Notes under the pieces: model-generated | Databases searched by the model: none | The model's input: only the letters and a program-made list of their open reading frames with translations | What the model was told of the DNA's origin: nothing | Source: Phaeosaccion multiseriatum | Lineage: Eukaryota > Ochrophyta, other classes | DNA: 64,000 nt | Assembly: GCA_965112735.1 (NCBI GenBank) | Contig: OZ218952.1 | Location: forward strand, 2,976,001-3,040,000 | Reading direction: 5' to 3' | Made by a program: the position numbers and the translations under genes | In this document: positions 53,744 to 64,000 of the stretch, piece by piece | Layout: each line of letters opens with the position of its first letter | Numbering within the stretch: the stretch's first letter is position 1

Positions 53744-55206
53744 CTAAGGGGCGACCTTCTCCAGGAAATCCGCCATGTCTGGGGGGAAGTAGTCCTTAAA
53801 CTCGGACTTCTTGATCCACTGATGCTCGGTAAAGTGGGGCAGCAGCTTGGGTACCCCAGCCACCAGCTCGCACCGATGGAAAAACGTCTTGTGACCGAAC
53901 ATCTTCTCCTCCGCCTGCTGCTCGGCGGGGTATTCTGCCCAATGATAGCCGGCGGGGGCGTTGCCTATCAAATTCACCTCGTACGGGTCGAACGTCTCTA
54001 CTTTGGTGCCGTCCGGCGTAGGGGGCTCTGTGAAGAAGGCCTCCAAAGCTCTCTCTGCCGCCTTCCGACTCGTCTCCTCGCTGGACGCGTGGGTGGACAC
54101 ATCAAGGCTGCTGTGTGGTAGTTGCCAGCCCTCTCCCTTCGGGGCCGCCTCCCCGACGCCTGCGAAGCCGCCCTTTCTATCCTGTGGCCGTACAATGAGC
54201 ACCAGTGGCTCACTCAGTGCCCTGTTGAGGGAGGTGCGGTCATCGGCATCATCGGCAGCGGTGACCCTCGGTGCCAGTGGCACGGGACACATGGCTAGCG
54301 CCTCCTTCATGCTAATGGGCGGAGTGTCATTGTCCATGATACTGATACTGTCCGGGTACGCCCTACCGCCGAGAGCCAGCTGCTTCAATCTCAAGTCCAT
54401 CATTTCCTCCTCCCATGGCTCGTGATCTGGGGTAATGATTGGCCAGCGCTCCACCAACCTGCGCGTTGACAGAGGAGAGAGGCACCAGCACCACGTGTAT
54501 GTGTGTGTGTGTGTGTGTTTCGTATGTAAGAGAGAATGTGGAAAATGCATCACACGCGAAGGACGCAAGAGAAGGGGGATGGATGGAGACTCATTCAGTG
54601 GCTGGATCGTCTCTGAATGAGGCAAGATCACAGTGGAATCAGCAGTCCTCAGGTACGAATCCTTCTGCCATGGTTCACTTACACTGCCGTCTGCCACTTC
54701 CAAGGCAAGGCCTTGTCCCGCGCTCTCCGATCCAATTCTTCTATTGTTTCTTTGCGGCCGTGCATGTACGCTGTCCTTGCTGGCTTGTGGACCCCAATTC
54801 TCCAAACGCCGCGTCTCTTTACCGCATGGGGATGCTTGGCGATCTCCTCCTGCTCCTTGGTCAGAGGCGGTTCTTCCTTTGGCACACTCCACTTCTTTCT
54901 TCTCTTCCTCTTCTTCCTTCCCTGCCCTTGAGTACTAAAGCTACTCAGCTGTTGACGACAAACGCGAATGGTGCCGAGCCGACCCGCTCCATCAGCAGCA
55001 GCACCACCACCACAAGCACCAGCAGCAGCAACGCCTCTGCCTTGCGCAGAGGTACAGAACCTGTCGTTCCGTAAAGCCGATCCCGCTACCGCTGTGAATG
55101 CCCTCCGACCCGTCGCCTTTCCCCAGCGAGTGCCACCAATTTCCACCAGCGTCGACACCCCTCGCCTCCCTGCTGCAGCCGCGGCTGCTGCTATCCCTGG
55201 AGCCAT
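53744..55206 (-). CDS. Mitochondrial large-subunit ribosomal protein mL46
   Basis: mL46 has a Nudix-like fold and sits in the mitoribosome central protuberance. Two exons, 55206-54683 and 54458-53744 (phase 2 intron), give 412 residues. The N-terminus is Ala/Arg-rich, as for a mitochondrial presequence (RRGVSTLVEIGGTRWG). Family blocks: RWPIITPDHEPWEEEMMDLR, EPLVLIVRPQDRKGGF, GWQLPHSS, SRKAAERALEAFF and FFHRCELVAGVPKL with the terminal WIKKSEFKDYF. An Ala/Gly stretch (about 60-70) is low complexity. The intron carries (TG)n. The exon 1 Lys/Arg block GRKKRKRRKKW may bind rRNA. Confidence 0.94.
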
Positions 55207-56062
55207 ACCTCGACCTTCTCTTCCTCTGTATACTCCACAAACACTCGAAGATCAACCCGCCCCCCCTACTTTTCATCACATTTGGTCTCAAAGTATGCCT
55301 CTAAATATGACCCCGGGGTGATTTCCTGCTCCCCTTGTGGTGTGGGACCAATAGTTGTTGGGCCGCCTCCGCTGTTTGACAATGGTAAGACCGAGGTGGA
55401 TAACAGGCGCGTTGTCGGGAAGATGCAGAAGAGGGACCTGGGCAGGAGCCGCAGACGGTGGGGAAAGTGCGTGACAGCAGGGGGCAGCGCTCGAAATGGC
55501 TTTGGGAGCCTCCAGCTGCGTAGCTTGAGCGAGAGCAGCTTAGAGCGGTAGAGGTGGGACGACAGATGATGCAAGGAGTACTGATGGCGAGAGGCAATGG
55601 ATTTTATGCTGCGGCGTGGGCACCCCGGTTGACTGCTTTTGTGTCTGAAAAGGTGCTGCTACCTCACTGGCATGCCGGTAGAGGGAAGGAAACAGATACC
55701 ACCAAAAGGAGGCCCAAAAGAGAAAAGGAGTTTGATTGGCCACATATGTGTGTCTTCGGGTAGCGGATTGTGCGGGGAGGCTGTGTGCTGTGCACAGTTT
55801 CAGAGACGGGGAAGTTCAGGGTGCCTTGGGGGAAGACGCTGAGGGTGGAGGCTTAATGGGGGTCCAGCCCCCTTTAGTACTCCCCGTGAGACTGGAGAGG
55901 CTCAGAGAGCTCTCAGTTGTGTCTGCGACGATGCCACCTTTGCTGCTATCTCCCTTTGCCCCCAACCCTACTCACTCCTCTTTCTTGCTGTCTCTCTTTG
56001 TCTGTGCCTTCCTTTTTCAACGTGATCTCCCTCTCCCCGTGTCCACGCTTTCTCCCCGGACG
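55207..56062. other. Divergent intergenic region, possible eS17 5' leader intron
   Basis: Between the mL46 (-) and eS17 (+) genes. It contains ATG|GTAAGA at 55382-55389, a perfect donor right after an ATG that could be a micro-exon for eS17. Frames of 90-100 codons on both strands (about 55280-55600) show no recognisable content. Confidence 0.45.
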
Positions 56063-57189
56063 ATGTTATGCTCTTGTTCCGCCTTTATTGGGAACGCGAA
56101 GGGTGTCCGCACGAAGACTGTTAAGAAGTCCGCGAGGGTTATCATCGAGAAGTACTACTCTCGCCTCACAAAGGACTTCCACACTAACAAGAGGGTTGTC
56201 GATGAGGTGGCCATCATCCCTTCCAAGAGGATGCGCAACAAGATTGCAGGGTTTGTGACGCACTTGATGAAGAGGATTGAGCGAGGCCCAGTGCGAGGAA
56301 TCTCCCTCAAGCTGCAGGAGGAGGAGAGGGAGAGGAGGATGGACTTCGTGCCGGAGGTGAGTCCGGAAAAGGTAGACTGGGGCAGCCATAGAGAGAGGGG
56401 GTTACATTGCGAGCCAGGCGGAGGAAGGGTGGGCACATAGGCAGCCACAGACGAGAAGGATGCACTGCGAAAGGAAAAGGGGGGGAGGACAACGTTGCAA
56501 TGCGAGAAGGAGCCGAAGAGAGAGTGACAAGAGAGTATTCCCAGAGATGCCCAGAGATGTGTATGTAGAAGGAAATTGGGGGGGGGGGAGATGAAAGATG
56601 AAGTGCGTGCTCAGATGCCTAGGGGAAGCGGAAAGCGTAGGCTGTCTGCGAAAAACGGAGCGCTTTGACACCACACCGAAGAAGACGTGTGTGTGTTTTT
56701 GTCGGTGCACACATCTGTCTGACCATGTGGCGGGAGGGAATTCATGACCAATTTTCATCGTTGGGGCTGCCTGCGTTGTGACTTGTGTGTTTAGTGAGCG
56801 CGAACCTAGCCCCGACTGAGGTGTGGGGGGGAATGGGAGGAAGGAAATATGAGCGACCCACCCCCTCTGCAGAGCAGCACAGAGGCCAAGCGATGATGCT
56901 TCTCCCCGTCCTTCCCTGGTTGGGAATAGATAAACGGTCGACGTAGAAGTGTGGAGAGGCCGGTCAATATGTTCTCTGCTCCTCCATGTTTCCTGTTTCC
57001 TCTCTCGGTGTGTCGCTGACGCTATCCTACCCGTCCACCACAATGTGTGCTCGTGTATTGGTTGTCTGACCACAGGTGTCGGACATTGACCAGGAAGTGA
57101 TTGAGGTGGACGTGGACACCAAGGAGCTGCTGGACTTCCTTAACTTCAAGGAGCTGCCCGGTGTGGTCGTCAAGGACATGAACGCATAA
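56063..57189 (+). CDS. 40S ribosomal protein eS17
   Basis: Component of the small cytosolic ribosomal subunit head. Coding exons 56063 or 56102 to 56356, and 57076-57189. [60 protein letters not shown] and [18 protein letters not shown] are nearly invariant eS17 blocks; the second exon is [20 protein letters not shown]. The family starts MGxVRTKT, but here the upstream in-frame ATG (56063) gives a 13-residue non-conserved extension. A spliced start, with a lone ATG exon at 55382-55384 joined at AG|GGT (56102), would give [10 protein letters not shown] and 123 residues, closer to the family. The second intron is long (719 nt). Confidence 0.95.
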
Positions 57190-57637
57190 GGCAACAATGA
57201 GCAACAGCAGCAGCAGCAGCACAGCAGCAGCAGCAGCAGCCAAAGGAAGGCCGTTGACGCGTGCTTTCTGTCTCTCCTGGGGAGGGGGGAGGGGTTGAAA
57301 GTGATGTGATGGGCGGTGAGGGAGTGAGTCCCCACGTGGCATGGTGCGGATCAAGCGGCAGCGGCGGGTGGTGGTGTAAGGCAGGCGGCGAAGGTGAGGG
57401 TGTAATAGCCCTCTTCTTTAATACACACCCCAATAAAACCAACAGCCTGAAAACATTTACTCAACAAAAAGCGAAACGCCTCCTCTAGCCTCCTCCTTTT
57501 TTGTGTATATACTTCGAAACCATTTGTTCAGTATATATTGAAGTACAATTCTTACAGCCTCCACACACTTGGGTATGCAGGTAGGTGGGTTGTAATGAGG
57601 CCCTGGGTGAGGTACAAAGGTTTTGGCATGAGCATGG
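57190..57637. other. Convergent intergenic region with (CAG)n
   Basis: Between eS17 and MYB 3' ends. (AGC)n at about 57200-57240 follows the eS17 stop; AATAAA at 57431-57436 is a candidate poly(A) signal. Nothing coding. Confidence 0.6.
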
Positions 57638-60600
57638 TCAGGAGTGGGGATGCGCCTTTTTCGCTGGCTGCTGCTGCTGCTGCTGCTGGTGGGGCAGAGG
57701 AAGAAGTGGAGGGATTGAGAGGATAGGAGCCGGAGACTGCTGAATGAAGCTCTTCTGAGCCTGCTGTTGTTGCTGTTGCTGTTGCTGTTGCTGCTGGGCA
57801 AGCATCATGACCTGGTGCTCCTGCTGCGCTGATATTTGTGAGCCTTGTAAGCCGCCGCCCCTCCCACCCCCGCCGCCACCACCACCGCTGCCACCCCCTT
57901 CGGACTTGCAAACACCAGGAGGAGGCCCGCCTGGCAGGGGGAGGGAACCCCCATGCGCTTTAATTACAGATGCCATGGCGTCGCTGAAGATGGCACTGTC
58001 CACAGAGTCACCACCCACCATGCCCTCGTCATCCCCACGAGGGGCATATGCTTCTTCGAGGGAGATGTTCAGCAAGCTATAAACGAGCCCTGACTCGTCG
58101 ATAGGCTCCTCCACGGCGGGGAAGTTGCCGAAAGGGTCGAAGGAGGTCCCGTCCTGCTTTGGCCGCTGTTGCTGTTGCTGCTGCTGCTGTTGAGGTGTGT
58201 GGAGCTGCTGTTGCGGGTCGGATATGATGTGGGGAGGGGCGGTACCTTGCTGTTGTTGGGTCCCAATGCCGATGTGATTGGGGTCTAGGAAGGACATGAA
58301 GGTTGTACCACTCAAGTCGCCTGGCGTTCCAGACGCTGCTGCCGCCACCGCCGCCGTATCCAAGCCAAGCCCGCCCTGCATTACGTCTTGTATTTGTTGG
58401 TGCTGTTCGGGAGTCAAGTGCGCGGCTTGCAGTTGCAGTTCTTGTTGTTGTTGCTGCTGCTGTTGTAGTAGTAATTGTTGTTGCTGTTGCTGCTGTTGTT
58501 GTTGCTGCGATTGTTGTTGTTGCTGCTGCTGGTGTTGCTGCTGATGTCCCAAGTGCGCCCCCGCGTGCAGGGGAATGCCGTTACTAAACACCGAATGTAC
58601 CAGCTGCACCTGTTGTCGCTGCTGGTGTTGTTGCTGCTGCTGCTGTTGCATCAGCATTTGAGCCGCTTGCTGATGTTGCTGCTGTTGCTGCTGCTGCTGC
58701 CAGGCCAGCTGCGGTTGCCCAAAGCCCAGCTGCCCAATTTGCTGCGCTACGCTAAGTTGCTGTCCCATGAGATTCATGTGATGCGCCGACTGCACCGCAT
58801 TGGCAAAGTCAGCATCAGCAGCGTACTGATAAGCCACCGCCGCTTCCTGCCGTGCCCTTGCCTCAAAGCTGTTATCTGCTGCCTCCACCTTTGCCGCCAC
58901 ACCTCCTGTGGCCGGCGCCTTGCCAGTCTTTGCCCCTGCCCCAAACTCGGCCTTGCGCCTCGCTGCGCTGTTCCAGCGGTTCTTGATAGAGTTCTCGCTA
59001 CGACCCGGCAGTAGTTTGGCCACTTTCGTCCAGCTGTTGCCGAACTTGGCCTGAGACTCGATCAAGATCTGAGGGGAGCACAAGCAGGTTATAGATAAGA
59101 GAGGGTTGGATGGTACACAATACATTGGGCAAGAAATGCGTGTGGGAATTCGACTCAACCGTCAATCTCACGGTAGTAGCCACGCGGCTCAGGCATCTCG
59201 CTCTCGTTGCTCGCGTCTGCCATCTTCATCCTCCTCTGCTTCACGCTCACCTCCGTCCCCATCTCTACCCCCCTCGTCCCCGATCAACCAACTCTCAAAT
59301 TCTCCTCTCACTATGGCATACAAGACAGTCAGACAGAGCTCTTCCTGCCAGCTCGAGTTCTCAGGCGCTCTAGGTCGGTGCTGAGTCGGGTAGCGAGAGG
59401 GTGATGTTGTAAAATTGTACAGGACAAGAGTCCTGAACAAAACGACAATGATACATTCCTCTCTGCCACCCTGCTGCCCTGCTGCCAACCCCTTCTCTCC
59501 TCCTCCTCCTCCTCCTCCCCCTCCTCATCATCCTTCTCCTCCTCCTCCTCTTTTCCAATTACCTGATCTTCTTCGGGGGTCCAGCCAGTCTTTTTCAACT
59601 TGGGATCGAGGTGATTGAACCAGCGCTCCCGACACTGCTTCCCCACCCTGCCCTCGATATGAAGCGCGATGTCTACCCACAGCACGATGCCCGCCTCCAT
59701 ACAGGCCAAGATGATGTCGTCCTCCTCCTTCTTCCACGGCCCCTTGATGACGGGCTCCTTATCCTTGTTCTTCCGGGGAGCTGGCAGCCTCACTCCGCGC
59801 TTCAAAATAAAGCCTTCTCCTGCCGACGTGGTCTCGTCGTCTTCATCTTCGTCGTCGTCTTCGTCACTGTCATTGGCCTTGGCAGCGTTGCGAGACGAGG
59901 AAGAACGCCTGCTGCTGCTCCTGCTACCCCTCCCCTCCTTCCCTGTCACTGCCGCTGCACCGCGCCCGACGCCTCGGTCCGCTGCAAGACTCCCACTTGA
60001 CGCATCTCTGGGCGCTGCACCTCTTGCCATGGGGGGGGTTACCGATGGCGGCGATGATGGCTCAACGAGCTCCGCCTTGACCGCCCCCGCCTTCTTCTTG
60101 GCCCAGCGACTCGGGGGCTTTGGCGGCTCTACTGCCTGCACATCATGTCCGCCGCTGTCTCTGCCAACTCCCATGACGCCGGCTGACGCAGCAGCTGCTG
60201 CGGTGGGGGCGTCTATGCCCTCTCCTTTCCCCGCTCTTTGGGTGGAACGCGTGGGTGCCACTCCTTCTGCTGTGCCCATCACGGCTGGTGATGTTGAGGA
60301 CGACGAGGATGGCGAACTACTGCCTTGGTGGATAAGCTCCTCGGTGAAGGTCCTCTGTTGGGTGGAAACCATAGCTTGGACATCCTTTGCATTCAGAGGA
60401 GGTTCATTCACCGTCGCATGAGGTATCCAAGAAGGAGTCGCTCTTGAATAAACCCTTTTCCTTCTCTCATCTGTCTCACCCTCCTCTCCCACTACCTGCA
60501 CATCCTCCTCGATATCCTCCTCATCTCGGCTGCTGCGCTTTAGCAACCCGCTGCCGCTCCCACCACTTTCATTCCCAGGTATGCTCATGACTTTCTCTCT

Positions 60601-60645
60601 GTCCTCTGCTGTAAAACAACCCCTGCTAGGAGATCGTAAGTTCAT
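57638..60645 (-). CDS. R2R3-type MYB transcription factor, glutamine-rich
   Basis: Two exons, 60645-59563 and 59068-57638 (phase 0), give 837 residues. Two MYB repeats: R2 KGPWKKEEDDIILACMEAGI with WVDIALHIEGRVGKQCRERW (about 304-353), and R3 GWTPEEDQ|ILIESQAKFGNSW with VAKLLPGRSENSIKNRWNS (about 354-402). The intron cuts R3. Recognition-helix residues follow animal/c-Myb style (GRVGKQCRERWFNHLDP), so a 5'-AACNG-type target is likely by family. The N-terminal 300 residues are disordered with acidic and Ser runs. The C-terminal 400 are dominated by polyGln and poly-Gly, a typical activation-domain composition. Divergent from the PX gene by 253 bp. Confidence 0.95.
58170..58700 (-). repeat. Dispersed (CAG/CAA)n coding repeats in the MYB gene
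   Basis: Multiple Gln runs (for example 58440-58545 and 58617-58700 on the plus strand as TTG/CTG) mix CAG and CAA codons, which indicates older, stabilised runs rather than one fresh expansion. Confidence 0.9.
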
Positions 60646-60898
60646 TTAACCCCCCCGGGACGAGGAAACGTAGCACCAACACGTATTCACAAATGGCTTC
60701 CCTCCTATCCGCTTCCCTCTCTTCCATTGTATCCCCTCACCTGCGGGGCTGCTGATCGAGGCGCCACAGCACTTGGCACCAAGGGGAAGAAGGATCTGGG
60801 TCACTCTGCTGACCCCCGCCTCTGCGTTTGTCACTCGCAGCCCTGCGGGGTCGGGTATGTAACTGCTGAATTGGCCTAGGGAGACACCATTCTCAACC
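60646..60898. promoter_or_regulatory. Divergent promoter region MYB / PX gene
   Basis: 253 bp between opposite start codons; a bidirectional promoter is inferred from spacing. No clear core element recognised. Confidence 0.4.
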
Positions 60899-62687
60899 AT
60901 GTCCGCGAGCAGCAGTATCTATGCCGAGGTGGTCGGCAATGAGGATCACTTCCTGGCGGAGGAAAGCGCCGAGGGGGTGCAGCAGAAGCGCTTCACCACC
61001 TACACCGTGGTGGTGGAGGATGAGAGCGCCAGCTGGACCCTTCATAAACGCTACAGCGACTTTGATGCACTCAGGTTAGATCCCGACGCTTTGTGTTGAA
61101 AAACAATACGTACCACATATCACTCTGGCCTCCATTTACCCCCCATGGAGTCGGGCCTGGTTTGCGACCCAAATTAATCACCGTATCACCGTCTCGCACG
61201 GCGCATCGAGACCAAATTCGAACCGATGTGTTCTTTCGTCGCGGAAGCACCAAATGCCTGTTGATGATCCTCTCCATAATGCCTGCCCCGTTGCATTCTC
61301 TTCCCTTCCTCTTGCTCCAACGGTTACTGTTGCCTCGCTCCTCTTGCCCGACACGAACTGCTTTGCGGCACCCTCCTCCTCCTCCTCCTCCTCCTCCTCC
61401 TCCTAGACGAGCGGTGCGTGGACGCTATCCTTCCGTGGATCGGTTCCGCTTCCCCAACAAGAGTCGCTTCCGTAACTTTGCGGATCACACCAAGGAACGA
61501 AGAAGGACGGGCTTTGATGATTTCCTGGCGCTGCTGAGGTGCATGCTGGGGGGGGGAGTGGGGGCCGGTAGACAATAGGAGGGAGGGAGTGAGGGTGGGT
61601 AGACAATAGGAGGGAGTGGGGGCCGGTAGACAATAGGAGGGAGTGAGGGTGGGTAGACAATAGGACCGCGCGGCTCGAGGGGTGCACTTTCCTGATCTTC
61701 CCTCCTTTCCTTCATGTGTGTGTGGGGAATGTGCTAAAGTGTGGTGAGTGTGCTGAAGTAGGGGCAGGGGACAAGCCCGGCCGGGACTCAAACTTTTCTA
61801 TTTCTTATTTTGTATGGCCTTGATTGTATGCCCTTGACAGCAAGCAAGAGATCCGCCCCGTCGAGCTGGACGAGTTTCTACACGTGTCCACACGAGGCGC
61901 CGACGCCACTATCAACTACACTCCTGTCGGGACACCAGGGGAAAAGGGGGGAGGGAGGTACCGGAGCGAATCCACGGATAGCGCTCCATCCGACGATTCC
62001 CTGTTGAGCCAGAGTCAGGGCCAGAGGCTGGGCGGCGGGGGGGGGGCGACAGTCAGAGAGAGAACTGCAGGAGGGGTGGCTGCAGTGGGTTGGTCCAGCA
62101 CACCCAAATTCCCACCCCTTGCCAGGACGCCAACTAGGGAGGGGAGGGGTGTTGCAGCGAGAGGTAGAGCAGCAGCAGCAGCAGCAGCAGGAGGAGGAGG
62201 AGGAGGAGGAGGAGATGGTGACCCCCGAGGAGGAGGGGGTGGAACCAGGAAGGGACGTGGTGGTGGGGGAGGAGTGCAGGGGGCGGTGTACAACCTGGAC
62301 GCCTTCATGCAGACGCTGTTCAGCCCCTTTCTTTTGGCGGTCATGACTCTGTTCGTCTGCGGAGCCTTGGCCGTTGTACTGGTATACACGTACGGTGGTG
62401 TACCCTGCTTGCTGACGATTGGGGCGGGCGCCATCGTAGGCACGGTGTTCCAGAGTCAAGAGAGGCTCGCGAAGGTATATAGAGCAGTCTTCTCGTCAGG
62501 GGGCAGGGAGAGAAATGAGCAGCAGACTACAACAGCGGCGAGGGTGGCGTTACAGCCGCAGTCCCCGCAGCGAGAAGACGGAGGAGGGGTGAGCGGGGGC
62601 GGAGGCGAAGGGTCGAGGCAGTCGCTGACCCCCAGGAAAGCGGCGCGAGCCGCCATCACTGTACAGAGGAGCGTGTATGATACGTAG
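60899..62687 (+). CDS. PX-domain protein with C-terminal transmembrane region
   Basis: PX domains bind phosphoinositides, usually PI3P, on endosomes. Exons 60899-61074, 61407-61538 and 61841-62687 (all phase 2) give 384 residues. The PX core is FTTYTVVVEDESASWTLHKR, YSDFDALR|RAVRGRYPSVDRF, FPNKSRFRNFADHTKERRRT and GFDDFLALL. The basic KRYS and later Arg residues are the expected phosphate ligands, but the PPPLPPK loop is shortened. A Gly/Ala-rich linker precedes two hydrophobic segments (FLLAVMTLFVCGALAVVLVY, LLTIGAGAIVGTVF), then a Ser/Gln tail. The architecture suggests a tail-region-anchored endomembrane protein. Exon 2 starts after a (CCT)n tract that serves as the polypyrimidine tract. 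Confidence 0.9.
61550..61670. repeat. Tandem repeat in PX gene intron 2
   Basis: Four copies of GGTAGACAATAGGAGGGAGT, spaced alternately by GGGGGCC and GAGGGTG, giving a unit of about 30 bp. Confidence 0.88.
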
Positions 62688-62979
62688 TGTATATATATAT
62701 ATACATATAGTGTAGGGGATATATTTGGAGGGTAGAATGAGTGCACTTTTAATTCTTACGTACGTGGTATCGTATACCAAAGCAAGTCAAACTCACCCTC
62801 TCACTCTTCGCCACGCTATGCACAGACAAAGACGTGTATAGCCTTGCAGCCGGGCGGCCGTCGGTGCCCTCCCTGCATCAATGGAGGAGACTTACAAGAC
62901 ACGAACACACACCCGGCCATCCAGTGGCAAGTGCTCGAGGACTGGCCTGCTCGGCGGAAGGGAGAAGCTTCTAATCTCT

Positions 62980-63021
<42 letters not shown>

Positions 63022-63616
63022 CAACTCGCAAGCTCATCCACCCCGTAAAGTGTGTCGGCAACAGGAACAGAAATGCAAGGCACCCTCCGCCCTCCTTCTG
63101 TGGTCTTCGTTCCTCGGTCCTCTTTCTTTCACGTTCCCCCCTGCTTCTGTCTGATCCCTACCACTTCCTACAGTAGCATCTTCCCGAGTAGGCCACAGGG
63201 CGGCGTGTAAGGCAGCGCTGTTCACCGATCAACAAAAAAGAGGTCACCAGACCCCCCCAATCCTTCTCCTTCCCCTCCCATTTTTGCTACCGTAACGGGC
63301 GGTCGGGCGGTCGGGCTGCAGCACACGCCGCCATGGGGGGGAGAGAGGGAGGGCACTCATCTGTAGCAGAAGCAGGCCACCGACGATGCTGTCGCACGAC
63401 CTCAGCACAACCACCACCACCAGTATCAGTAGCAGTGCCGGGCCAACGAAAAAGAGGCAGCGGTAACAGTAGCACTAGCGATGGCAGGCCAACGAAGAGA
63501 GGCAGCGAGCTCCCGACTCCCGTCCGGCCTCGGGAAGAAGTCGAGATGGGGGAGATGGCATGAGCATGAACAAGACTGACACCATTCCGCAGGTCGCTCC
63601 GTCAGCGGGGCTTGAC
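62688..63616. other. 3' intergenic region / possible downstream exons of the minus gene
   Basis: It has (AT)n at 62690-62705 after the PX stop and a (CT)n run at 62979-63016. A minus-strand stretch near 62985-62905 ends at a good donor (TT|GTAAGT) and could be an exon of the gene from 64000, but phase cannot be fixed. Otherwise nothing supported. Confidence 0.4.
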
Positions 63617-64000
63617 TCAGCGTCGGGCATACAGGGCTGGAACGGACGATGTGGCCAGGAGACACACCCCGAACACAAGCACTGCCAACACGGGCAGGGA
63701 CACGGAGCAGCCTCCGCCCACCTCCTCTAGCACCGTCACACAAGAGGCTGCCATGTGAAGCCCAACCACCAATGCAATCTTGGTTCCATCAGTTCTGTCG
63801 CCCTCTCCTGTGCTGCTGCTATCGGCACGCCCTACAGCCGAGAAGACGATGATCATGAAAGCCACGTCCAACAGGAAGAACATCCAGGCAGTGAGAGAGG
63901 TGAGCAGCACCAGAGGCATGGCAATACAGCTGTCCGCGTACATCACCCCAGCGCCCGAGTCCTCGGACAGTACGACCCCGCTCATCATCACTGCGTGCAT
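63617..64000 (-). CDS. C-terminal part of a multi-pass membrane protein (partial)
   Basis: The frame is open from the window's right edge to a TGA at 63617, so the true start is outside. Three hydrophobic segments are visible: IAMPLVLLTSLTAWMFFLLD, IALVVGLHMAASCVTVLEEV and LPVLAVLVFGVCLLAT, with a charged loop between the first two (SSTGEGDRTDGT). The family is not recognised. The Met at 64000 may not be the start. The sequence is non-repetitive, unlike most spurious frames here, which supports it being real. Confidence 0.5.
   Translation of the reverse strand: MHAVMMSGVVLSEDSGAGVMYADSCIAMPLVLLTSLTAWMFFLLDVAFMIIVFSAVGRADSSSTGEGDRTDGTKIALVVGLHMAASCVTVLEEVGGGCSVSLPVLAVLVFGVCLLATSSVPALYARR

Noticed and set aside
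54439-55074. 211-codon plus-strand frame
   Set aside because: Antisense to the mL46 exons and intron, without domain content.
55282-55597. Overlapping frames of 89-102 codons on both strands
   Set aside because: No family resemblance and no consistent splice partners; left as intergenic.

Overview
The window is nuclear DNA of a eukaryotic alga. Almost every gene is split by GT-AG introns. Two predicted proteins start with a signal peptide that ends in an 'AF' motif typical of proteins sent to a secondary red-type plastid (VAF|VPG at 9497, VQAF|TAS at 28977). Genes are dense, about one per 2.5-3 kb. Triplet and GTGA microsatellites are extreme. This fits a photosynthetic stramenopile, most likely a eustigmatophyte (Nannochloropsis/Microchloropsis type). 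The species assignment is inference; the spliced, plastid-targeted eukaryotic nature is visible in the sequence.

Layout, left to right: an inverted duplication at the left edge (1-400) with a minus-strand ORF; an IQ/coiled-coil protein with a UBE3/UPL-like N-terminus but no HECT domain (818-4222); RFC1, minus (4774-9322); a plastid hexose-6-phosphate mutarotase-like epimerase (9497-12058); a small secreted repeat protein, minus (12250-12720); a basic hypothetical protein (12878-13908); DPH3, minus (14563-14877); a SANT/Myb-like nuclear protein (15648-17879); NDUFAF3 (18150-19264); a UBE2D-type E2, minus (19919-21447); a membrane-anchored cupin (21752-22682); a PhyH-type dioxygenase (23612-25384); a minus-strand fragment with a GPGAY motif (25532-25786); a plastid CcmI-like protein, minus (26436-28977); a giant TTLL3/8-type tubulin ligase (29115-38004); dolichyl-diphosphatase, minus (39151-40765); an RGS protein with an acidic insertion (41108-43385); an LRR protein (43752-45714); an RRM/RGG protein, minus (45894-47550); a ubiquitin-like-domain PI4K-gamma kinase (48271-52941); mL46, minus (53744-55206); eS17 (about 56063-57189); an R2R3-MYB, minus (57638-60645); a PX membrane protein (60899-62687); and the end of a minus-strand membrane protein (63617-64000).

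The genes do not form a pathway or an operon; this is an ordinary mixed housekeeping neighbourhood. Many neighbours are divergent over 140-350 bp and probably share promoters. Exon joins were worked out by hand from splice sites and reading phase, and most join exactly in frame. Some short exons (in the CcmI-like, DOLPP1, UBE2D and NDUFAF3 genes) lie outside any long ORF and were found by phase and family homology. I found no CRISPR array, rRNA, tRNA or transposase. The most unusual material is repeat structure: the left-edge inverted repeat, a compound GGT/GAA/GAG/G tract in an RFC1 intron, a higher-order GTGA minisatellite in the TTLL intron, and acidic or low-complexity insertions inside the RGS, TTLL and PI4K folds.
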